Shown here piece by piece: positions 55,481 through 64,000 of a DNA stretch of 64,000 nucleotides (the stretch's first letter is position 1; every line of letters begins with the position of its first letter). Under the pieces are notes generated by a model that was not told where the DNA came from, ran no database searches, and saw only the letters and a program-made list of their open reading frames with translations. A program made the position numbers and the translations under genes. This stretch comes from Corinectria fuckeliana (lineage: Eukaryota; Ascomycota; Sordariomycetes; Hypocreales; Nectriaceae): assembly GCA_019137255.1 (NCBI GenBank), contig WPDH01000087.1, positions 248,001 to 312,000 on the forward strand, written 5' to 3'.

Positions 55481-56298
55481 TTTTCGTCAGGGGTCATAGA
55501 GACCAAGCCTCAGAGGCGTGACGCATTATACATGCGTCTGGTAAATACAGCAGGACCTGAAACATGTACGGTTGTTCCCAAGTATATAAGAGGACGTCAC
55601 CTCTCTACTGTGAACTGTTTCGGCATTTCTGATCATGTTTCGTTTGTTTCTCCGAGCAACATCTCCATCCAGTGGTCACGAGTCGTCGGGGGCATACATA
55701 CGAAGTTGAGCCTACCCTAAACCTTAGGCCGGGATCCCCTTCGCTCGCACGAGGTTGACAAATAATAGGAACACAGTGCAAGAATTACAATTGCAACCGC
55801 AGTCCACGCCTGTGGATTGAAGAAGCATGATGGAAGATTCCATTCAACCCGCGCGGAGACTGCCAACTATCCCAGTTGAGTTGCTTTCTCGAGCAACGAG
55901 AGATGTCTCTTCTCTCATCTGGGGAGGACCCAATCATTCTCCGAGCGTAAGATGACGCAAGGGAGCATCATCTATCACCTGCATCTCAGCGGCCTCACAG
56001 AAGGATGCAATCCAACCCCTCGAGAAGGCAGCTTTGCATCGCACATCGGTCGTTCTAGATGCCCGACGTCCTCTACCCCGCAAGCAAAAGAACGGCCAAC
56101 AAGCCAAGCGAACTACACAACTGACGTTGCGGTGAGAGGAGGGTGTGCAGGTTGGTCTATGGGTTTGCGCAAATGCGCATTCGCGTGTGCTGTGCTCGCC
56201 CTGGTTTTCTTTTCTCAACGAACCAAGTCGATCCGTCCCTCGGCGGCGAGTCGAGGCAATCGTCGCTAATGTTACTAGCCAAAGCCACAAGATGTCCC

Positions 56299-56333
56299 GC
56301 GATTTGCGATTTGCGATTTGCGATTTGCGATTT
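56299..56333. repeat. 7-bp tandem repeat
   Basis: Five exact copies of GCGATTT. Confidence 0.95.
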
Positions 56334-59300
56334 GCGGCTCAATTTTCCGTGTTCGTTGCGAGGCGCATGCCAGATGACCATGGCGCAAGCCCTTACGCAA
56401 AGAGCTCGTCACCTCCCTCCACTACGAGTAACTACTTCGTGACTACTTCGTGCCCAGCCCTCCATGCCGCCCTCATTTCTAGCACGGTTCTACACGGCGT
56501 ACATGCAAAAACCAACAGCCTGCCAATTGCTTGCTCTTCCCACCGTAGCCTGCTTGGTTGCCTCGCCAAGCCTCTTGCTTCTGGCGCCTTCGGCATCTAA
56601 GACGTCGCAAGTGTATCGTCGACGAGCAACCATGCAGTATCAGGAGAGCAACCGACATAGCCAGGACTCGGATTCATTGCAAAGTGGAACGAGGCAGGAA
56701 AAGGCAATGAGACAAACACCAGCCTAGCACACATAACAGATCGGCGCACGGCTGCTCAGCTGGTTTCATCGGTGCAATGAGGCTTGCTGTCGCAGGCGTC
56801 TAGACGGTCCAACAGGGCACTTGCGGCCGCACCGAGCCCGGAGTATGCAGGAGAAGCCAAGCTGCTGTTCTTGTTAAACGAGTTGGCTTTTCGAACATGC
56901 GCTGCAGTGACGGCGCTGCATCGCAAGTGCAACACGAACGGTGCATGAGAAATGAGGGTTGTGCGTGCTTGGCGCGCGTGTTTAGCAGCCCTCGATTCCG
57001 ATAGAGTGGGACAGATGACTGCTCATATTCCTCGGTGAGGAGCTGTGTCAGCCCTCTCGAACCAATCAGGTTTTACCTAGCTAGGGTTTCGAGGAAACGC
57101 AATTGTAAATAGGTTGCACCAAGCGACTAATCTAGCAGATGTCTGAGGAGAGCGTGGGAGGAGAAGGAGGTAGCACGGTGGTACGACGTAAGACTACTTG
57201 ACTACCTAGTCTTGTAGAGCCGCAACTCAACACTGTATCACACTATCGAAGGGTTGCAATACCTCCAGTAGTGCAACCACACACACGCACCCTATAGTCA
57301 CGAATGATAGCTCTGACGTGCTTCTTCGCTCAACAGTTGTACGCCTTTCTCGCGCTCCAAAAAAGGGTTGGCAAAACCAAGCCCGGCAGTTGAAATCCGC
57401 AGTACCTGTCGAACCACGACATTTAACGCGAAGTCTTGCTGCCGGGCGTCGTTACACCTTTCGCATCCTCGCATGTTCCCGCAAAGGTTCGGGATGCGTG
57501 TGCACAAGGCACCCAATCGAATGGTTGCGACGACTCCTGCTTGATTGGCATGTGACTCGCCTGCGGCCGGGCCGCCGGTCGCACTGCATTGATTGGCGTA
57601 TGGCAAAGGTGGTGCATCGAACTAAACCATTATCTAGTCTCGAGGCACTGCCGACTTGTACTTGTGAGAAAGTTGTAAGAGAAAAGGCATGAAGGAGCTG
57701 GTGAGAAGAGAAGGAACTTGGTGGGCACCCCCAGATTCAGAGTTCGCCTGGGTGAGCAACGGAGGAGACAGCTCGGCGAACCACGTCAGAGAGGATCATC
57801 TGGCCATCAAGAAGGCAGAGGCAGGGCACACGGCAAGGTGGGCATCCGTGGTATTTTTGGGAATGCGGTGGGAGCCAACAGTAGCAATAGGAATGTATGA
57901 CAGGCAGTGTGATGGGGACGCAAGTGTCGAAAAAAGAAACGGGCGCTTGAATCCTTGATCTGTTAGACGGGCGATGTGGAACGCCCAGCCAATTATCTAC
58001 AAGGACGTTTTGGCGGGCACCCGTGATAAGGCGACCAGCACTTACTACGTACCTGGGCAAAAGCGACCCAGCTGCTCCTAGACTAGTAACTAGATGTCTC
58101 TCGGAAATGACGGACTTCCAGAGTCGGAAGCTTGCCTTGAGCCCTGCTCAACGGGAACCTTTGGGTTACGTGAAAGCATAATGCCGCCTTCTCACGCCTC
58201 GTCTCGCATAGGTAGGCATCGACAGCTGCCTTACGGAACCCCGGCAGTTGTTTCGGGAATACTCTTGTGTGATGGCACCGTCGTCGAGACTACCCAGCAG
58301 GATTTACTTCGTGGTGAGGCGTCACGGGGCTGTACATAGTACTAGGGAGGAGAAGAGTCAACGATGATGTAGGAAGGCGGTAATAGCATAACTTAGTAGT
58401 CAAGGATAAATGGTGATTGACCACGTCGAGATTCATGCGAGCTGCGCCGGCCCGAGCCCTGCGGCTTCATGCTGCAGCCTGCAGGAACAGCACATGAGGT
58501 ATCGTAAAATGCCACGTGATCGCCGCCGCTCCCGTCCCGAGTGTCGATTTCCGATCTTGCAAGTGCCCTGGATGTTTTGTGCAGATGATGATTTCAACAC
58601 ACCGGACATGCGTGTGATATGCCCTGCGAAGTGCCGGTCACCCGACTTCGGGTGGGGGCGCCTGGAAACGCCCAGAGTTTCTGCTGACTCTTTGTCTGAC
58701 CGTCCGGTCAAGGTGAGGACGGGCACGACAGGCAACTGACTGCCCAATCGCTCACCTGGAACTCCTACCACATCGGGACTATAGGATTCGGAATGCCGTG
58801 TCAAGACACGCAACTCCCCCGGTAGCCTTTGCCTTAGCCCCTGGCCGTGATAGATAGCCTCGCTTTCAGAGTTCACCTGCCAAACGACCAGACGAAGGAG
58901 GCCAGCCATTGAGTCAGCCAGGCGGCTACCCAAACAGGCAAAGAGCCAGGGTTACAGAATCCCTTCCATTGAAGCACCTCGTTTTCAGTGATTAACGCCG
59001 TGCAAATGTGATGGATGACACAACGACGTAAGCCCCAGCCCCAATTTGAGCAGAATATGGTGACGAGTTCTCGGTTCGACAGGCGGGCCTCTAGAGCCCC
59101 CTTCATGCGACGCACGTGCGCTTCTTCGATTTGCCTGATGGTTTTCAGCTTCCGATACTCAAAGGCACAGCGTGCACGCTCGAGGCCAGCTCGCAACCAA
59201 CGTCACTGGTGAGGCTTCATCAAGGGGACGTCAGCCGCGCGAATTATTGAGCGCCACTCCAAGGCAGGCGTCCGTCTCTAAGCACGAGTCATGTGAGATG

Positions 59301-60291
59301 TGGTTCAGGTAACCTGATAGGCGACTGCCGTGAATTAAGGGGCGAGCCTCATTTCCATACGAGCTTTCTTCAGGCCAAAGGCATCGCGTAAACTTGTAGG
59401 CAACGAAAAGGCTTGCGTATTGGGGCTGGGGATAAGCCAAACGTTGGACGTCGGTGATGGAACAAAACTCAGGGCGTAGGTTTGGGTGCTGTCGAATGCT
59501 GATCAGCGGGGTTGACCAGCCACAAGCGGAGCTGAAAGGTCGCTCAAAGCATCAAGCCACCTCGCCAATCTTGATTTAGAGCTCACCATAAGATCCATTC
59601 CTTCGACCTCATCGCGGTTGTGAGGCGAGGCGACAGAGACTCTCGGCTCCCTGATTCGGCGTCATTCCACTCCTCAATTTTGTATCACTCCCTTCCGTTG
59701 TCTCAATGGTTGGAACACATCAAGGGGCTAAATCGGCGTGGGTCAGCTCCTGGCACGCCGGTGCGTACCACGGCCATTGACTCCGATTGAGATTGGGTCT
59801 CAAAGGTCATTGCAATCGTCTTCCCGCCAATGCATAAGCAGATAGTTATCCATGGGGGCCTTGACCCGCCTGGTGGGGTCGAATAAAACAGTCTGAGTGA
59901 CAGTCAAGTGCTACACCCAGAGCCGCACCAGGGAAGGTTGCCCTTGTGAGGTGCCTGCGAGGCCTCTGAGGCCCCCAGGCTTGGTTGACAGTAGCAGGTT
60001 TGGATTCCACGGTATACCCCAATTGAGTTTATGCCAGCTCAACGCATAGACTGGGCATGCCATGTTCCATGGGCATCGAAGATTCTCGAGTCGGTGGCTC
60101 TCGGACTGATGGTTGCGGCTTAAGTGGTTCGCCCTGGGAAGGTAGAGCAGGGTTCGGCAGTGCGCGAACGAGTGTCTTGGAGGAGGGACGGGCCAAATTT
60201 GGGACGATGTGCAAGGGCCGATGTGAAATTTAGCCGAAACAACTGGAAGGGTGGATGGTTCCCGTAAATATCTTTGAACGGGCTGCGGGAT

Positions 60292-60318
60292 CGTGGTGAA
60301 CGTGGTGAACGTGGTGAA
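60292..60318. repeat. 9-bp tandem repeat
   Basis: Three exact copies of CGTGGTGAA. Confidence 0.95.
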
Positions 60319-61647
60319 CGTATTAACGACGGTGATTGCTGAGAGGGAAGATGTTGACGGAGTGAAGTTCTAGTTGAAATACTGCGTAGTTCCGTGCACT
60401 CAAGTGAATCCACTAATCCATTTGGCCCTGCGTACCGACATATCTTCGCTGTCATTCTTAGCAATTCGTCACGTCGAGTCGGAGTCCCTGACTCCCGTCC
60501 TGCGGATCGTTACCTGCCCGGCAGGTCGGTTCTACTTCACAAATATGCACTCTGGACGTATTTTTTGGTGCGTCTCGTGTTCAAATGTTTCAAGGTAAAA
60601 TGCACTAAGCTCTGCTCACGCCGAAAAGAAAGAAAAATGGCGGGCTGTAAGACATGCCGAGGTAGCTGCCTCTGCGAACTGTTCGCCATGACAAAGGGGT
60701 ATAATAAGAGGGAGGACCTGTCTCCGTATTGCTACTACGTACTCCAGATCCCTCCTCCCAAAGCCGCGTGCGCTGATTGGCCCTGTCTCGTTTTCTTGAA
60801 ATACCTTGCCACCCCTTGCAGCTAAACTCCCAATAATTTAGCAGCGGGAACGACTAGATACTGTATCCCCCGCCCGGAGCCGCATCGTTCGAATTGCGAA
60901 CCATGGCGGACGATTAAGGCAACCACCCAAGCAAGGTTCGCAAATCTGCACGCGCCATCATATCCATACTACCTACCCCTCCCTGTATCGGAGGCTGCAC
61001 CCCCAGAGCACTTCTCAGAGGGTCACCCTCTCTCCCGATGCCCTCGTTGCAAGAGAATCGCCCCCTACAGGAGCGATCTTATCTACTGAATCACCCAACC
61101 CCATTGTCCCATCATCAACACCATTCCCAGCACCTTCAGTGATTCAGCCAGGGCTGAAATCGCGAGGGCGTCACAGTATTTGGCAGCATAAGACGCGCAG
61201 TGCCGCGATTTTGAGGCCTGCCTTGTGGATTCCTGCAGACTGCGTGGACTCTGTCAACTGGTGCTGGGCTCAAATGCTGGCCTGGTTCCTTTCAGCTACA
61301 CCACCACCACAACCACTGCTGCTCGAGTTCTGCCTGAGCCGCCAACACCCCAGGTCGCGAGAACACACGGTTAGGCTCCTCCTCCGCATCAGGCCCCCCT
61401 CTGAGCTTCTCTCCAGGTTCCTCTTCAGCAGCCTTTGGTGTTGGGCTTTTGTTGTTTCCTCCTGTGTTCATTTCATTACTGACGCGTCTTTTTCTTCCTT
61501 TGCAGTCTTCGCTGTCCTACGGTTTTCTTCGAGTCTACGTACGCTTCGCGGAACTGGAACAACCATCGAGGCGGATCGCCAATACTGCAGTGACACCACA
61601 CCCGTGCTCTATGCCCTGGACACGAAGAAGACGAAAGCCACATCAGA

Positions 61648-63956
61648 ATGGACTTCACAAAGAAGTGGGTGACGCACTTGCGGAATAAGAACCGAGAAGA
61701 AGCCTCCGCCCAACATACGTTATGTCCTCAGTGCAACGTCAGGTTGCCCAACGATCTCGACTCGTTCCGATCACATGTCCGAGAGAACCCCACCTCACAT
61801 CCCGACTGGAACTCGGACGAGGTGATTGATAAGGAGTTTAAGAGAATACCGACACCAAAAACGTAAGCCTCGCTCCCATATTGCGCTGTCGGGCCGCCAT
61901 TATCTGACCTTCCTAGACAACCACATATAAAAACGGAGCGGCCGACTCTCAAGCGCGCCCCGGACGACCCCGATGCCAACTTAGGTGCTCCGCACTCCAG
62001 CCCGGATCCAGGAGATACCGATGCTCCGATGTCAAAGAAAAGGTCCTCTCCTGGATCGGTAGATCACCAACGGGGCTCATCACCACCCGTCACCTCAAGT
62101 CACCGTAGCCGCGCTCGACCAGCCGACCCGGCAAACCCATTCGACAGGCCCAAGAACACGTCGGGAAGGCAATTGTGGTCAGAGGATGATGGCACACAAC
62201 TCAAGCCATCGCAGGGCCGTTCTGTCCCGCTTGCCTCGCCGGCCCCTCGACAGCCTACGTCAAATAAAGCAAACAAAACCCCACAAGCTTCCTCTCAGCC
62301 AAATGAGGCCGAACCTCCGTCTCAAATGATGCTCCAGCCGGAAACGAGGCCGATCTCCCAAGACCAGCTTGTCGCCGAAGTCAAGGGCATTTACGCTGGC
62401 CTGGTTATGGTCGAAACGAAATGCATCGAAGTTGATAATGCCCAATCGTCCAACACGACGGATGCCAACAAACTCAACAACGAACAATGGCAGGCGCTGA
62501 TTGCTCTACACCGCACATTATTGCATGAGCATCACGACTTCTTCCTTGCGAGCCAGCATCCCTCAGCTAGTGTACCGTTGCGACGGCTTGCATCGAAATA
62601 CGCCATGCCAGCTCGAATGTGGCGACACGGCATCCATTCCTTCCTAGAACTCCTCCGACACAGATTACCGGCCTCACTTGAGCATATGTTGACCTTTCTC
62701 TACCTTGCGTATAGTATGATGGCGTTATTGTATGAAACTGTTCCAGCTTTCGAGGATACCTGGATTGAGTGCCTGGGAGATCTCGGTCGTTACAGAATGG
62801 CAATTGAAGATGATGACATTAGGGACCGAGAGGTTTGGACAGGTGTGAGCCGGCACTGGTACAGCAAGGCATCGGACAAGTCTCCGACTACGGGTCGCCT
62901 CTATCACCACTTGGCTATCCTGGCTCGACCGAATGCCCTGCAACAGCTGTACTACTACACCAAATCGCTGTGTGTGCCGATCCCGTTCCTCAGTGCAAAG
63001 GAGAGCGTGATGACCCTGTTCGACCCTGTCTTGGGTTCTAATATATCGCGCCTCGCCCTAATTGATGCAGCCTTTGTGCGAGTACATGGCATCTTCTTCT
63101 CGGGCAAGTCGGAGGATAAGCTGGAGGACTCGATTGAAGAGTTCCTAAGCCTTCTCGACAACCACATTAGTCGAACAACGAAGCGATGGCTCGAAGCTGG
63201 GTCAGTACTGCTGAAATCTCTTGTAATGGATACTCATTAACCTAACCTAGTTACTTCATCGGCATCGCGCTTGGTTGCTCTCTCCTTGGTTATGGGGCTG
63301 CAACTAATCCTCTCATGAGAGCCATGTCTCAGCGAACGGACGAGACAGACGTTGCTATGGAGGGGAGCTCCATCCTAGAGGTCCAACCCAGCGAGACATT
63401 TACCAAATCACTCTCGTTTGCAGTCCGGACCTACGATATCGTAATCCATCGCTGGGGAGACACCAACATCCTCCCTTTCGTTCACACAACGCTGGTATTC
63501 ATGAACCAGATGACGCATTATCCAGCTGCCATGTCCCATCTTGAACGAGAGTATCCTTGGAAGCTGACTGCGGTCATGCTGAATTATCTTCTGGCCTCAT
63601 GCGGGTTTGAGCCAAGAATGGACGGAGATTTCCCTGGCCCGGAGAAGGGCCAATCTCCGAGGCCACTCCCAGAGGACTACGCCATGCGAGGTCTCACTTA
63701 CGCTGAGGACTACCACCCCAAGGCATGGTTCATCAACGAGAAGATTGATGAAGACGAGAAGTATTTTGAAGTTCCATCAATGGTCGACGAGAGGAAGGAG
63801 CGCATTCTTTACCTGGGACACAAGATTGCGAGTCAGGGCAAGTGGTTGACCTTTGATGCCGAGACTCGATTGTTTTCTGTTACCAGCAAGTACGAGGTGG
63901 AGCTGGATGTCCCCCAGTCTCCGGCCGAAAACCCGGAACCGAAGCAATCCCCTTGA
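61648..63956 (+). CDS. Est1/SMG-type DNA/RNA-binding domain protein with an N-terminal zinc-finger-like motif
   Basis: Related to the Est1/SMG5-7 family of 14-3-3-like and helical-repeat proteins that act in telomere maintenance and nonsense-mediated decay; fungal members of this branch have unclear roles. Three exons, 61648-61862, 61917-63200 and 63251-63956, join in phase to 734 residues. The N-terminus has a C2H2-like pattern (C26, C29, H43, H51). Residues about 75-210 are Ser/Pro-rich and disordered. The Est1-type core includes LHRTLLHEHHDFFLASQHP, ARMWRHGIHSFLELLRHRLP, the highly conserved GRLYHHLAILARPNALQQLY and FLSAKESVMTLFDPVL. The C-terminal part contains PFVHTTLVFMNQMT and AWFINEKIDEDEKYFE. 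The second intron has GTCAGT, a CTAAC branch and CTAG. The stop is 44 bp from the window edge. Confidence 0.82.
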
Positions 63957-64000
63957 AGAGAGGGCAGACCCGTGGTCGTGGTACAAAGCCTCACCAAACC

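Larger units (their letters stand above)
55481..61647. other. 6.2 kb gene-poor region
   Basis: The left end holds the TCD 3' region and the right end the leader of the Est1-like gene, including a TTTGCAG-type possible 5' UTR intron acceptor near 61499-61505. Between them I see no supported gene; open frames are short and have no family character. Contents are a 7-bp and a 9-bp tandem repeat. I find no transposon signature, rRNA or tRNA. Confidence 0.45.

Overview
The window is nuclear DNA of a filamentous ascomycete (Pezizomycotina, most likely Sordariomycetes). The evidence is short introns of about 50-140 nt with GT-AG ends and CTNAC-like branch sites, GC-rich coding third positions, genes on both strands with no operons, and a gene set of fungal orthologues (Atg29, Cdc11-type septin, Och1, Lag1-type ceramide synthase, Rogdi/Rav2, Ist3, Tcd-type dehydratase). 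The species cannot be fixed from the sequence alone.

I rebuilt 23 protein genes by joining exons and checking that phase is kept. Left block (1-12.6 kb): 3' end of mitochondrial HER2/gatA (+), proteasome lid subunit RPN5 (+), FSH serine hydrolase (-), the tiny four-exon ATP synthase subunit ATP18 (-), a NIPSNAP protein (+), RAV2/Rogdi (-), RNase P/MRP subunit POP7 (+) and a DUF3237 protein (-). The last exon of the DUF3237 gene lies across an assembly gap. A gene-free stretch of 8.7 kb follows (12.6-21.3 kb), with simple repeats and no recognisable gene. Middle block (21.3-45 kb): OCH1-type mannosyltransferase (+), mitochondrial acyl-CoA synthetase of the ACSF2 type (+), ceramide synthase (-), Bax-inhibitor-1/LFG membrane protein (+), Cdc11-type septin (-), PROPPIN HSV2 (+), U2 snRNP protein IST3 (-), dynein light intermediate chain (+) and a SPATA20/YyaL-type protein (-). 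Right block (46-64 kb): a small hypothetical protein (+), ATG29 (+), an Arb2/FAM172 protein (+), a mitochondrial membrane protein of uncertain family (-), a tRNA t6A dehydratase of the Tcd family (+), a 6.2 kb gene-poor stretch, and a protein with an Est1-type DNA/RNA-binding domain (+).

The genes are housekeeping functions and do not form a cluster or pathway. Loose themes are mitochondria (HER2, ATP18, NIPSNAP, acyl-CoA synthetase, the TPR-like membrane protein, TCD), autophagy (HSV2, ATG29), secretory and membrane biology (OCH1, ceramide synthase, BI-1, RAV2) and RNA biology (POP7, IST3, ARB2-like, Est1-like). Most genes sit in convergent or divergent pairs, so neighbours share either a promoter region or a short terminator region.

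I found no CRISPR, rRNA, convincing tRNA, intact transposon or secondary-metabolite cluster, and no undescribed multi-gene system. The most useful observations concern gene structure: the hidden terminal exon of the DUF3237 gene, the split ATP18 gene, the 10-nt microexon in ATG29, a three-codon uORF ahead of OCH1, and recurrent short palindromic motifs confined to intergenic DNA. Two NN gaps flanked by long homopolymers mark doubtful assembly joins.
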